Origin: Exobasidium rhododendri
Lineage: Eukaryota; Basidiomycota; Exobasidiomycetes; Exobasidiales; Exobasidiaceae
Length of the DNA stretch: 64,000 nt
Direction: 5' to 3'
Assembly (NCBI GenBank): GCA_026210745.1
Contig: CP110630.1
Coordinates: 2,232,001-2,296,000, forward strand
The notes under the pieces are model-generated. The model saw only the letters and a list, made by a program, of their open reading frames with translations, made no database searches and was not told where the DNA came from. The translations under genes were made by a program, and so were the position numbers. This document shows, in pieces, positions 43,673 to 54,854 of this stretch; the stretch's first letter is position 1; every line of letters begins with the position of its first letter.

Positions 43673-45919
43673 ATGGACCCGCAGCAGGCTTCACGGTCTA
43701 GGTCGGCCTATCAGAATGCTCCTGAGTTTCACTACTCTAATGCTATGGTGAGTGCTACAACAATGACGTCCCCGTGCTACTCAAGAGGGAGGAAAAGAGG
43801 CTCTGAAGTACGCGTCGCGCGTTCTGGGACCAGGCAGAGGAAGTTGCTTCTGGAGGAGAGTGTCACATACATACTTTGGAAGGAGAGCATCGTAGTGGTG
43901 TTTTACCTGAACAGCGGAAGGGCAGGAAGATTGGCGAACAAAAATCTGACACACTTGCTCTTCTCACTTCACTGCTTTCAGATACCGGGAATGGACATGC
44001 AATTACCACCAATTGGAGGATCTCACGACGCTTCGCATGTACGTTCCAATCATCCGACGTACGATTCAGGGTCGGCCGCTGCTGCTGCCGCACAACATCA
44101 TCGAGCGAGTATCGGTAGTGGTACCGCGCAATCTCCCAGAATAGTGACTGGTCAGAGTCCGCAACAAGGTCATCCTGCTATGTTCAGTCAAGGCGCGTCG
44201 CACAACTATGGACAGCCTCAGCAGCCGCAACAACAGAGCCAACAGCAGCAGCAGCAGCAACATCAACAACAACAACAACAACAACAACAGCAGCATCAGA
44301 CGTACGGGAATCCGATTCTGACTGGTGGAGCTTCTCATCACGCCTACCAGCAACAGGTGTACGGTGCGCCATATGGTCAGCACCCCAGTCAGCAAAGTCA
44401 AAGTCACCATTCTGCCTCGCCTCATCAGCATTACTCGCACATTGCAGGTGCATCTGTTGGTCTGGGTGGAGGACAATTTGGCAATCCCGGTGGTGGACCA
44501 ATGATGGGCGTGGGAAGTAACGACTACTCCTTGCAAGGTCACCCTTCTTACACGCATCTTCAGCACCCGGGAGGATCGAGTCATCAGTTGCAGCAGCAGC
44601 AGCAACAACAACAACAGCAGCAGCAGCAGCATGCTTACGGCAATCACTTTCAATTGCCCAGTGGAATGCAACATCTGCAACAAGGTGGAGGAACCGGTAT
44701 GATGCATCCCAGTCATCAGATCTCTGGGCTGAGTCAGAATCCAATGTCCATGCATACCACCGGCGCAGGAACTCTCGGCGGACAGACCGTCACCCCTGCT
44801 GGAGTATTGAATCGGATGGGCAGCAACACGGTGGGAAAGGTGAAGGGGGATGGTACTGGTGCCGGACGAGGTCGAAAGTCGAAGAAAGCGATTGAAGCTG
44901 CCGCTGCTGCTGCTCAACATGCTGGAGGTATGTCTGGCATGCCCGGATTGATGACTATGCAAACGCCTGCCAAAGTGGAAACGGGCAAGAGCAAAGGTCA
45001 AGCTCGTCATCATCCCTACGGAGAAGGTGATCTGATGCAAGGCAAGGCACCCAAGAAGGCTAAGAAGGAAGAGCCGGTGAAGCCACCCGTGTTGAAATCA
45101 CACCTGAAACCGCCGAAGCAGGCTCCCTCCGCTTGGCAAGTCTACTTTACGGAAGAATTGCAAAAGATGAAGCTAGAACAACCAGGAGAGCGGCTGAACG
45201 TGGCCCATGTGGCAAAGGATGCCGGTCAAAGGTATGCAGCTCTACCTGAAGAGAAAAAGAAGGAATTTCAGAGAAAGAGCCTGGAGGCAAAGGCAGATTG
45301 GGAGCAGGAAATGGAAGCTTGGAGACAGACTTTGACTCCAGAAGACATCAAACAGGAGAACATGTTTCGCACTGCTCAAAGGAAGGCCGGTAAATCAAGA
45401 AAGGGCAATCTGAAAGATCCAAATGCACCAAAGAAGCCGTTGAGCGCCTACTTTTTATTCCTGCGAGCTATTCGAGCCGATCCGGTCCTGACCCAAAGTG
45501 TCTTTGAAGGAGAGCAAGAGACTACCAAGCAGAGTGTCTTGGCTGCCAGCAAGTGGAGAGCGCTACCGGAAGGAGAAAAGCAGCCCTACCTGGAAAAGGC
45601 AGAGGCAGACAAGAGCGAATACGAGAGGTTACGGAGAGAGTATGAAGCTACACACACGGGTGGCAAAGGTATTGGTGGTGGAGGTGGCGCCGGCAGTAGT
45701 AGATTTCTGAAGCGTGACGAAAGTGATGATGAAGATGATGAAGGCGACCATGTCTTATCAGGACACCATGATGTGGTGGGAGGTGTGATTGGCGTCGCAC
45801 ACGATCACTTTAAAATGGAAGCACCTTTTCACGACGATCAATTCATCGGTGCTCCTCTCGACGACCATTTTGGCACCAACCCAGATGGATCGTCGATAAA
45901 GCCGGAAGACCTCATGTGA
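43673..45919 (+). CDS. twin HMG-box, polyglutamine transcription factor, Ixr1-like
   Basis: Two exons, 43673-43747 and 43982-45919, 670 residues after splicing. The first 380 residues are Gln/His/Gly/Ser-rich with two long glutamine runs. HMG box 1 spans about residues 402-468 (SAWQVYFTEELQKMKLEQPG to ADWEQEMEAW), and HMG box 2 about 504-580 (DPNAPKKPLSAYFLFLRAIR to YERLRREYE). Two adjacent boxes behind polyglutamine is the plan of yeast Ixr1, a DNA-bending regulator of hypoxic genes; orthology is inferred from architecture. The tail is acidic and His-rich. The 234-base intron has a good donor (ATG|GTGAGT) and acceptor (TTTCAG), is a multiple of three and has no stop, so an unspliced mRNA would encode a 748-residue form. 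Confidence 0.85.
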   Translation: MDPQQASRSRSAYQNAPEFHYSNAMVSATTMTSPCYSRGRKRGSEVRVARSGTRQRKLLLEESVTYILWKESIVVVFYLNSGRAGRLANKNLTHLLFSLHCFQIPGMDMQLPPIGGSHDASHVRSNHPTYDSGSAAAAAAQHHRASIGSGTAQSPRIVTGQSPQQGHPAMFSQGASHNYGQPQQPQQQSQQQQQQQHQQQQQQQQQQHQTYGNPILTGGASHHAYQQQVYGAPYGQHPSQQSQSHHSASPHQHYSHIAGASVGLGGGQFGNPGGGPMMGVGSNDYSLQGHPSYTHLQHPGGSSHQLQQQQQQQQQQQQQHAYGNHFQLPSGMQHLQQGGGTGMMHPSHQISGLSQNPMSMHTTGAGTLGGQTVTPAGVLNRMGSNTVGKVKGDGTGAGRGRKSKKAIEAAAAAAQHAGGMSGMPGLMTMQTPAKVETGKSKGQARHHPYGEGDLMQGKAPKKAKKEEPVKPPVLKSHLKPPKQAPSAWQVYFTEELQKMKLEQPGERLNVAHVAKDAGQRYAALPEEKKKEFQRKSLEAKADWEQEMEAWRQTLTPEDIKQENMFRTAQRKAGKSRKGNLKDPNAPKKPLSAYFLFLRAIRADPVLTQSVFEGEQETTKQSVLAASKWRALPEGEKQPYLEKAEADKSEYERLRREYEATHTGGKGIGGGGGAGSSRFLKRDESDDEDDEGDHVLSGHHDVVGGVIGVAHDHFKMEAPFHDDQFIGAPLDDHFGTNPDGSSIKPEDLM
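44240..44293 (+). repeat. CAG/CAA repeat encoding Q7-H-Q10
   Basis: Eighteen codons of mixed CAG and CAA with one CAT. Mixed codons make the tract more stable than a pure repeat. It lies in the N-terminal activation-like part of the HMG protein. Confidence 0.95.
44591..44629 (+). repeat. CAG/CAA repeat encoding Q13
   Basis: Thirteen glutamine codons, again mixing CAG and CAA, in the same HMG gene, followed by HAYGNHF. Confidence 0.95.
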
Positions 45920-46526
45920 GGCATTGTGCGTGCTCCCTCTGAAAGAGCGGATTTTTCTTCCTTTCTTTTTTCCCTGCTTGTTGTACTTTGTGCCTTTCCC
46001 AGGGTTTATACTTCGCTTTCTTCTGATCATTTCGTTTGTTTCCCTTTCTCTCTGGTGTACTACACGTTTGCCTGTACTCTCTCCTCCATCTTTTGTAACT
46101 TCTTTTGCGGCCCCTTGTTCTTTCATCTTCCTGTACTGAATGAGATACCCACAACCTTATTTTTATCTCCTTGCTAGCAATCTTACTATCGCCTTGGCTT
46201 TCCTCTTCTCGTTCCAGGACTCCTCCTCCTCCTCCTCCTCCTCCTCCTCCTTACCGGAAAGGGAGGTGTCCTCCACATAAAGCCGTCCTTGCGAATCTTG
46301 CACTACTTTGCAATCCTTACTCTCACTCCCCTCTTATATACATTACACTGACTTGCACGTCCGGCAGAAGTGTTTTGACGGAGGCGATCATTAGTACAGT
46401 TGGCTGCATCAAACAAGGAAGAAGGTGATATTACATGGAACGAAAGTGAGGGTAAATGAAAGGGAGAAGGGTGTGGGAAAAGGGGGGGGGCGCTGGATGA
46501 AGAGCTTGACGAGAGGTGGATCACGC
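45920..46526. other. intergenic between convergent HMG and PROPPIN genes
   Basis: 607 bases, T- and C-rich, containing a perfect (TCC)10 microsatellite at 46221-46250. No gene seen. It holds both 3' ends. Confidence 0.6.
46221..46250 (+). repeat. (TCC)10 microsatellite
   Basis: Ten perfect TCC units in the shared 3' region of the HMG and PROPPIN genes. Confidence 0.95.
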
Positions 46527-49004
46527 TCACTCGTTCCAGTCGTCTCTCATCCCGAATCGTTGATACTCGATCAACCAACATTGCTGTTCATCGTCGGCGA
46601 CGGCTACTTTCCCATCCTCCGTGTCGATTCGTGGACTAGAACTCTCCTTGTACATGTTGAGGACTGTCGCTTTACCGGACTTGTTCGCCGAAGCTCCCCC
46701 CGATTCTTCTTTAGGCAGGGAGACACCGATGCGGTAATGGCTACCTGAACTGGTGATAGCAATTAACTCGAAAGGGCATGATTCGTTGTTCTGAGTGGGT
46801 CGCTTGCTTGTCGTCCTTTCTATCGACGCTGACTTGATTTCACTCGGAGGCTGCTTCTGTTGCTCAGCATGCGTTGCTGGTATCCAAGTGAGCCACATTC
46901 CTTCTTCGATGCCCCTTTCACCCTTTCGAACATCGTCAATTCGGCCCCTCATCCCTGCCCAATTACCCTCTAAGCTAGTTTGCTTTCCTGAAGCCATGAA
47001 ATGGTCTGAATCGGCAACCGTGTCTGTATTGCTTTGTTGTCTCCTAGTAGCATCGTAGAATGATTGAGGTATTTGATGTGAGTCTTCGAGATTGCTACTA
47101 CTGAACACTTTCAGTGGTACCTTGAATTGAGTAAAACTCCATTGCGACTTTAGGTATTGGGGAACCAGGGAGGGAGGAATCGATTTCGTGATTTGTTTCA
47201 GTGACGAGGGTAGGTACTTGTTGGCCTTCTTAGACAGGCTAGATGGGGTAGGAGATGTGTCGGAGGCAGGCGAAGAAGTAGTAGCGTTAGGGTTTGGTGA
47301 TGCAGAACGAGGAGAGGAGGAAGACGGTGTCATGATCTGGTGGATAGCGTTCAGATTGAAGAAGTGAATGGTGCCTTTGTCGCTGCCGGCAGCCAACAAG
47401 GAAGAATCTGGACTGAAGGCAACGCTCCAGATCTTGGCCGAGTCGCTGCCTCTCCTCAATTCGCCGACCATGTTCATTGCCAATGTGATAGCGGAAGATG
47501 AGGGAGAAGGTGAAAGCGTTGACCAGATACGAAGTAGAGTACCCCTTTCTGATGTAGTGCAAAGCATTCGACCATTGTCGGACAATGTGAGGCTGGAGAT
47601 GGCGTTTGCGTGTGCTGCTATGATTGTGGAAGCGCCTGCAATGGATGATCGGATAGACGTTCTGCTTGTATTGGAGAGTGCGATGCTGAGTAATTGCACA
47701 TGACCCGTTTGTCTTCCTGGCAAGGCAAGTAATGCGCAATTACTGCCTGGAATAGGTGCAAGTGAAGCCAGACCTCTCTTGAGTCCAGATTGGATTTCCA
47801 CAACCATACGTTGACGAATTGACCAGGTTCCCTCGTCTTTGTCATTCTCTTTTGAAGCAAGATCGGCGCCCATCTCGAATATGACGGCTCTACTGTTCAA
47901 AACAACAACCAGCAACGTTGCAGTCGTCGATGATGCTGAGGTCTCTTCGCCTCCACTATTGCGAATGACAAAGGTGCGAACACAGATTCCTCTTATCGCT
48001 TCTCCAAACTCTAGCTCGGCTACCTCTCTGCCCTTTCGAGTAGGGTGAGATACTGATTGCTCTTCCGCGGCGGATTCCTCCTTCGGCTTCTTTCTTCGCT
48101 TCCGATTCTTTGATGCTGATTCGGTGGACATATCTTCTATTGCAGGCGCAGCAGTAGGAGCTCCGAAAGGGTCATCCATGTGTGCAGAGCTAGACATGAT
48201 CACCGAAGCTGATGCTCTTGCTGCTCCGTCTTCATCCGGCATCTCTGCACCGAGTAAGATTTCCTCTTCCCCATCGACAAGCTTCACACTCTTCTCGCAA
48301 GTCTTCTCCTCGATGGTCTCCTCTTCGTCCTCTGTTCCGATATTATCATCATCCGTAGTGACATTTCCCTCCTTTTCCATCTCGACAGAGACCACTGTCG
48401 AAGCAAGAGGTGAAGCTGTGCCTTCTGAGGAGGACGAGGCAATTTCGTCTTTCTCCTGGACTGGTGTAGACCTGGTCGCTTCCTCGTCCCATAGTATCAC
48501 CTTGTTTGGCGCATACCTAGGCACCCTTCCACCTCCGACCAGTATCAAGAGAGATGAATCATCTATCAAGGAGACATCCGACAGGCCTCCATGTATGGAC
48601 GAGAATTCTGAAAAAGCCCCGTTCCGTCATACAACGATTATCATCTGAGCATCTGTACGAAGACGACCACCAGTTTACGACTTAGGAATACACTCACCTC
48701 TTCTTGCCACTATCTCTAGTGGATGAGTCTTGGCGATGAAGAAGCCCTGATTGGTAGCGCAAGCAAACATGCTAGTGCTGTCCTGTTTTCCTCTGTCATC
48801 GTCAGCTGCAAGCGTCCTTTGCTTGCCTAAAGTAGTGTTGTGACTGCCCTTCCTTACCCCCTCTATTCCCGCATTTAGATTGCTAGAATGATAGTGTGCG
48901 TCGTCGGTGTGCGATTGACGACGCTCTTTCAGTGACGAGAATTGAGCGTTGACGAAGGTGGGAGAGATAGCATGAGATGTAAGAGTATGTCGAGGAAGAT
49001 TCAT
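46527..49004 (-). CDS. PROPPIN (Atg18/Hsv2/WIPI family), Hsv2-like, with long insert
   Basis: Two exons, 48698-49004 and 46527-48607, 795 residues. PROPPINs are seven-bladed propellers that bind PI3P and PI(3,5)P2 and act in autophagy and vacuole traffic. Exon 1 gives FACATNQGFFIAKTHPLEIVARR, and exon 2 continues IHGGLSDVSLIDDSSLLILV and GGGRVPRYAPNKVILWDEE, as in the family. Later come IIAAHANAISSLTLSDNGRM, GTLLRIWST, then LRRG (residues about 486-489), the lipid-binding motif in the form typical of Hsv2/WIPI3/4, and IWSVAFSPDSSLLAAGSDKG. About 155 acidic, Ser-rich residues with a basic RKRRKKPK patch separate early blades, and a second low-complexity insert follows the LRRG blade. Typical members have 400 to 550 residues. 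The acceptor at 48608 has a strong TTTTTCAG. Confidence 0.85.
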
Positions 49005-49696
49005 CAATGGATGGGATGAAAGAATGCAAATTTCCCCCAAAATCCCGCAAACGTAGCTTCTTCAATGCAGGTCTGTCTCGATAGGAAGGGGTGCAGCCAA
49101 CTTTGTAATTGGGCTCGTCTCTCGCACGGACATCTGTCTGGTCTAGCTATATACATAGCATCTAGATAGGCCTTTTCTTTCTTACAACCATCGTCTCTCC
49201 CTCATGTTGTAGTCGCTTGCCACTCGTCCCCACCACCCGAAACGAAAGTGTGAATGACATCTATGGTCACAATTGAACAGCTCAACAGCACAGCTCTACA
49301 CAGTGAAGCATTGTTGAGTGTGAAAAGGGTCCAATGATTATAGCGCAAGTACGTGAAGAAGAAGATTAGGCATATCTTGGGAAAAGAAAAGAGGAGACAT
49401 GTCACCTTTTGCCAAAGACGAAAAGGGCATTAAAGTAGACGAGAGTGCAGAAGAAAGGAGCGAATGATGGGTGAGCGGTAGCTGGCAGCGAGCAAAGCGT
49501 GACAGGAAGGATTAGTGCTACAATTAGAAAGGAGACTTTTCGGAAGAGAGTACACGAAGATTACATGATAGCGTAACGCCTCGAAGAGAATACAAGGGGG
49601 GGGAAGGGAATGTACAGGTTGAGAGAAGGGCGGGCCAACAAAGTCTAATTCGTGAGACGCAAAGCATTAAAGAGGGTCTTGAAAGTGGGAAGCGCT
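49005..49696. other. intergenic between PROPPIN start and NRG1-like 3' end
   Basis: 692 bases without a supported gene. Both neighbours are on the minus strand, so it holds the PROPPIN promoter and the 3' UTR of the zinc-finger gene. It contains a G run near 49597. Confidence 0.5.
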
Positions 49697-51925
49697 CTAT
49701 GATGCCTTATATTGTCCGCTCCTGATTGGTGCAAGTGTTCGGTTGCTGTCGCTTTTGTTAGAGAAAGGTGTCTGAACGGAAGATCGGATGCCATGTTGCA
49801 TGATCAAATCGTCCAGAGGCGTGGTCGGTGTCAAATTAGAGGTGCTGCGGTCAGAAGAATACGGTAGGGTGGTCAATGTGGATGGAAGTGGGAGATGAGG
49901 ATCATGAAGACCCGGATTGAAATGTAACCTCTGCAATGTTGATGATTGGGAAGTAAGAGCGGCGCTGGGAAACGAAGATAATCTTGAACGGTAGCTTGCC
50001 AACGAGGTAGTAGGCGAGGGAAGGAGAGCGAGCTTGGTCCTCTCCGTGTCTCTGTACCGAAAAGGAGAAGTCTTTTTCGGCGAGCTTGCGCTTACATACG
50101 TGGGTGCAGTTGACTTTGACATTTCGCCATCTTCGTTATCGTTATCGTCGTCAGCAACATCCACCATATCACCACCACGACCTCGCCTCATCTGGTCCCT
50201 CTCTGCTCTCCAATCCATCCTAGATTGCAGTGCTTGATCATGATTCAATGAGCGACTTCGCTTGTGATCTACCATGGACGCAACAGAATTGAGTCTACTC
50301 GCTTGATTCTCTTGATGTGACGCACTGGTAAGGAATTGGGAAGCGTTCGCCGACGTTGTCCTGTTCAGCATGTCATGGTGGGGAAGAGGAGGATGCGAGG
50401 AGTAAGGGCTACTACGCCTCCTATCTTTATCATATGGACCGTGATGGAGAGCAGTGGAGTAATTTCCTTGGCTGGCGGACTGGTGCCAAGCTGCAGGGTT
50501 GTTGTGATGATTATGTCCGTAAGGTCGATACGTCGCATTCACAGTGTATGCAGTATTGAACGGAGGGAAATTTGATCGTTGGTGCGAATAGGCAGTTCCG
50601 TCCATCTCCGAGCTTTGAGAAGAGGTGGAAGGATAGGCTGGAATTTCATCGTAATTTAAACTCGACCGGTGCAAAGGAAAGCCTTGAGAAGAATGGTAAT
50701 GTCTACTCTTCTCAATGTCCCTCTTTCGGTCTTCATCTTCACCATCTGCCCTTTCGTTAGCAATGCTTTGAGATGCCATCTCTGCTTTGGCGATGGAGGA
50801 TGAAACCCTCCGAGTACCTTTGGATTGACCGACCATTCGTTGCACTGCTTCCCCCTTCTTGCCTTTGCCGTCTACTACCTCATGTACTACTGCAATGGCT
50901 GTGCCCTCCTCCAGCGCCTTTCGCCCCAATCTCACCGTAGCCTCTGTTTCCGGATCAAAGGCTTGCAAGTGTGAATCGATGGCACTGTTTCTTTTGCCTC
51001 TGGATTCGTTGAAGGATGTGCCTTCGAGCGACAGGCTATCATTTCCTGCACCTCGACCTTTCGGATGGAGGACGTGAGTCCGATAGTGTTGCAAAGAATT
51101 GTCCTGTCGAGAAAAGCTGGCGTTACAGCCAGGAAAGGTGCATCGATATGGCTTTGAACCTGTATGAATGCGATTGTGACGAGCAGCGTGACCACTAGTG
51201 GAGAAGGTCTTGTCGCAACTTGCATGAGAACAAGGGTATCTGCGCTTGCCTACCCCACCACCTACTTGATGACCATCCTCTGTGGATTTACTAGCATTTA
51301 AGTGAGAAGCGCCTTCTTCTGTACTGAGATTGTCGGTGGCGTCGTGCATGTTCATGGGGACATCAGCCGGGTTTGCATTACTGCTCATTGGTTTGGGAGA
51401 GGCAGCAAGAGTATCTTGGTGGAGCACCTTCTTATCGTCTCCGCCTTGCATCTGACGATAGTCTCCATCATGCGAGACCTTCGAGATACGCCTACTCATA
51501 GACCTTCTCTCCTCCTCATCACTTCCGAGCGGAGACCCTGGCGAGCCGGGTGAGTTGCCCTCGGCACGACGTGTATCTTTGACAAAGTAAGAGTCCTTTT
51601 CTTCCATTGCACTCTGGAGAGAAGCTGGCTCGCCAACTTTGCTGGACTGTATGCTGCTGCACGATTGTGAGGTCAACGTTGAGGACATCGATGATTTGCC
51701 GCCGCCGATACTGGCCCCATGGATGCTGTTGTTCAACGAAGAACTCATCGACGAAGCAGCCGTACTACCAGCGCGATCTGATGATGATGATGAGCCCATC
51801 TTTATCTCAGATGTCAGGCTGCCGAGGTTCAGATGCATACTTTCTTGCTTTTCGTCGTTGAGTAGGGACACCATTCCGCTTGCAGATGGTAGTGAGAAAG
51901 AAGACATCAAGGAACGGCTTTTCAT
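49697..51925 (-). CDS. C2H2 zinc-finger regulator, Nrg1-like
   Basis: Single exon, 742 residues. Two C2H2 fingers lie at residues 230-284: ligands Cys232, Cys237, His250, His254 and Cys262, Cys267, His280, His284. Their sequence (TFSTSGHAARHNRIHTG, then FSRQDNSLQHYRTH) closely matches the fingers of yeast Nrg1/Nrg2, which repress glucose- and stress-controlled genes and filamentation. Outside the fingers the protein is Ser/His/Asn-rich and not conserved to my eye, with a basic segment after the fingers and several SP sites. The start at 51925 (MKSRSLMSSFSLPSA) is the first ATG. Functional naming is by the fingers only. Confidence 0.8.
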   Translation of the reverse strand: MKSRSLMSSFSLPSASGMVSLLNDEKQESMHLNLGSLTSEIKMGSSSSSDRAGSTAASSMSSSLNNSIHGASIGGGKSSMSSTLTSQSCSSIQSSKVGEPASLQSAMEEKDSYFVKDTRRAEGNSPGSPGSPLGSDEEERRSMSRRISKVSHDGDYRQMQGGDDKKVLHQDTLAASPKPMSSNANPADVPMNMHDATDNLSTEEGASHLNASKSTEDGHQVGGGVGKRRYPCSHASCDKTFSTSGHAARHNRIHTGSKPYRCTFPGCNASFSRQDNSLQHYRTHVLHPKGRGAGNDSLSLEGTSFNESRGKRNSAIDSHLQAFDPETEATVRLGRKALEEGTAIAVVHEVVDGKGKKGEAVQRMVGQSKGTRRVSSSIAKAEMASQSIANERADGEDEDRKRDIEKSRHYHSSQGFPLHRSSLNYDEIPAYPSTSSQSSEMDGTAYSHQRSNFPPFNTAYTVNATYRPYGHNHHNNPAAWHQSASQGNYSTALHHGPYDKDRRRSSPYSSHPPLPHHDMLNRTTSANASQFLTSASHQENQASRLNSVASMVDHKRSRSLNHDQALQSRMDWRAERDQMRRGRGGDMVDVADDDNDNEDGEMSKSTAPTYVSASSPKKTSPFRYRDTERTKLALLPSPTTSLASYRSRLSSFPSAALTSQSSTLQRLHFNPGLHDPHLPLPSTLTTLPYSSDRSTSNLTPTTPLDDLIMQHGIRSSVQTPFSNKSDSNRTLAPIRSGQYKAS

Positions 51926-54854
51926 GCAGTCTTTTGGTCGCTTCTTTGTAAGGATATGTTAATCAAATTAGCCCGAAGAGGGGACTTTCTTCGAGGGGAC
52001 AATCAACGCGCGCCAAGGTGTTGAATATCTTTGCGGTGTATTGTTGAAGCTGAAATGGTAATCTTTCCCCTTTTTTTGGATGACAATGCAGACTGGCGAG
52101 GAAGGGGGTCGAGTAGGTCGTCTATCAGTGTAGAGGTAGATTAATATTCACCGGACGGCTAGAATGGCGTGGGAATGAGTGTTCGTCGAAGCGATTGTAC
52201 GTAGGTCGTGTATGCTAGTACAATGCTGAGAGGAGAGGGCGATCGGAAAAGAGTCAGACGGAGACGTTAATGTTGGCAGGCAAGTGAGCAGAAAATGTGT
52301 GAGGTAGTGCAAGAGGGTACCGTGCTAGAAAGACCAGACCAGACGAAGAGATTGGGTCGGTAGTAGTAGGTTGCTGGCCGGTTCGAAGGGGTGACTGAGT
52401 ATATCACCGATGTCAGTGACCCTCCAAGTATACACTCTCTGGTCGTAAGCAGGCGACGACGGATCCTCTAAAGCCAGAAATCCAGCTCTCCTAATAGACT
52501 CCTACTGCGTCCGCAAAGAAGGTGACCAGGTTGCAGAGAAGCTGCCGCGTTTGAGTTGTTTGCTGATGAAGCGAGCAATGTTGCTTAGTTGCCAGTAGAT
52601 GAGGGCCTTCGATGTTGGTCAAGGCTTTGCGTTATAGAGGGCGCTTATTGAGCAGTTTGACGATGCGCATACATCAACGTATGATCTAGAAGAGGCGCAA
52701 GAAGACACCTTCTGTCAAGGGACAGAATCGATTTATTCCTCCCAACCTTCTCCTGATGCGAGGGACGTTTGTAGCCTGAGGTAGCGTCTGCCTCAAAACA
52801 AGAATGACAGTGCCACAGTACCGTTTCAGTACGAAGAGAATCGGACACGAAGGTCCCTTGGAGTGCGAGAAATTACTGGCGATCGGACAAGTAGAAGAGA
52901 GGTGTAGGTTTCTTCTCCTTCAACTCAAGTCACAACAACCTTCTGACGTCGATGGCTGCGATTGTAACGCAAAAGGGTGAGAATCCAATACAAGTATCCA
53001 AGAAACGAGCCCGACCGGCCCAAAACCTATAATTTTCAGAAAGGGTACGACTTAGAGAGATGATTTAGCCAGACAGATCGCGAATAAGAAGTCAGCCTGC
53101 ACATTACAGTATTTCCTTGCAAAAAATTTGTTTAAGGATATTACATTATACAATTTCTTTGAAAGAAGATTCCATATCTCCCTTTATTTTCACTCTTATT
53201 GTTTTTTATTTATTTTTGTCACCGCATCGAAGAATAAGACACATTATAAGGTGTACACTTAAGACTCGATCCGCATCGCAGATGCACATCAATGTAGGAT
53301 TGTGCAGCTTCCCTTGGCCCTTTATTGTCAAAAGAAGACGAATGTTTGGGAAGTCTTAAGCTTTGGGGAGATTTTTTTAGATCGCGTCTCTCTTTCCTCT
53401 CTAAACGGAATAGAAAGTACTGTAGGGGAGAGGCGCCTGCATGAGAGGGGCACATCTACCGCGCATGTCTTATTTTCACCGTCAGGGTTTGCTGCTCACC
53501 TGCCGGGGCCCTTTTCCCCGCTAGTACGCCCTTGGACCCTTTTTATCAATTAATGTCGTTATCTTGCAATTCGTGGACCCCTTTGTCCCGTCATTATTTC
53601 GTCCTGCGAACGACCTCAGTGCTTCATAAGCCGCAAGGACTTCGACGCATCGATCGAGTTCTTCGCGTTTCCCGCGCGAGCAGCAGAGTCCCTTTATGCA
53701 ACAACCCCGGGGGAGGGACGGATTAATGGTGTGCTGTGCTCTCTTTCATCCCCCATCTGTCCGGGGCCTAACAACGGCTCAAGAGCGGAGAGTGGAACCA
53801 AAATTCAGAGCATAGGGTCCTTCCAGGGTCTCGTAGTCGTGACAGTCTGGACCCCTTCTTTCCCTCAGTAGATAATGTTATAATGGGCTCGCAGCGTATA
53901 TCTGCCTGTCCGTCTTGAGCACAGAATAGATCAATTTGAGCAAAGAGTGGCTCAATATCTGTTGAGAATGCCGTCGGGGCTCATTGTCGAATGATCGCAC
54001 AAAGTGCAGATGCAGCTTAGTGCTTACAGGAGAGCGATCGGACGGCTTACATGCTCACACATGCATCTTAGAAGGAGGGGCTTGTGAGACTATGCCTGCT
54101 TCGATGCTGTACTGCTACGACCTTGTACGGCACAGCTGTTCATACACCCACCACATCTAACAATGCAGTGCTATGGAATTTCAAATTGCAGCTACACGCA
54201 CCTTGTCATCTTCTTCTTCCCTTCCCATGATGTTAGCAATCTGAACTCGCAATGGATGATTCACTCACCGAGGGAATTTGTGATTGAGAAATAAGGAGGG
54301 TTCAAAGTAGCAAAGGATGGGAGAAGCATAGAGAATCGAATAAAATCCGCGGACGTCGACGACGGTAGTGAAGGGTGTCTGCTTGGATTCTTCGCTACTA
54401 AGGCACCTCCTCGCTGCTTCAAATCTGTGGAATCGACATCTGACGTGTGCTAGCCACCAAACCTTGCGCTAGAGGTGATTAGCTTACCTTCGACGCTTGC
54501 TTGCGATGCTTCGTTCTTTCCACTCGTACTTCGGAGGTCATTCATTCGCTTCAAAGTGTCATCTTGTCATCTCTCGCGTCTCTTTCATGATGTCCGCTGC
54601 TTCCTCTGTTTCAGCTTTGTTAACTACTTTGCCCTTTTTCTTCTATTACGTGCTTCAACCCTCGATCCTGCACTGCTCTCATTCGGAATACAACTTGATC
54701 TTCTCTTCAACTTCAGATCGTGAAAGTTATAGGTCGTATCATAGACATAGCATTCCTTGACCTTGAAGGCAGCATTGGGGATTCATTTTTCTTTTCTTAG
54801 ACATCTTCTCGACTTCACTACATTCTTGCAAAACTGACATATGCTTCATTTGTT
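51926..54854. other. 2.9 kb gene-free stretch upstream of the NRG1-like gene
   Basis: The longest stretch without a gene in this window. Frames on both strands are short and show no family. It should hold the NRG1-like promoter and leader, and the 3' UTR of TRA2. No tRNA or other RNA gene could be supported; one GGTTCGAA box at 52380-52387 lacks the rest of a tRNA fold. Confidence 0.55.

Noticed and set aside
44066-45040. Long minus-strand frame rich in Leu and Thr
   Set aside because: It is the antisense of the polyglutamine stretches of the HMG gene, which give poly-Leu in this frame.
52380-52387. GGTTCGAA resembling a tRNA B box
   Set aside because: No A box, acceptor stem or anticodon stem can be folded around it.
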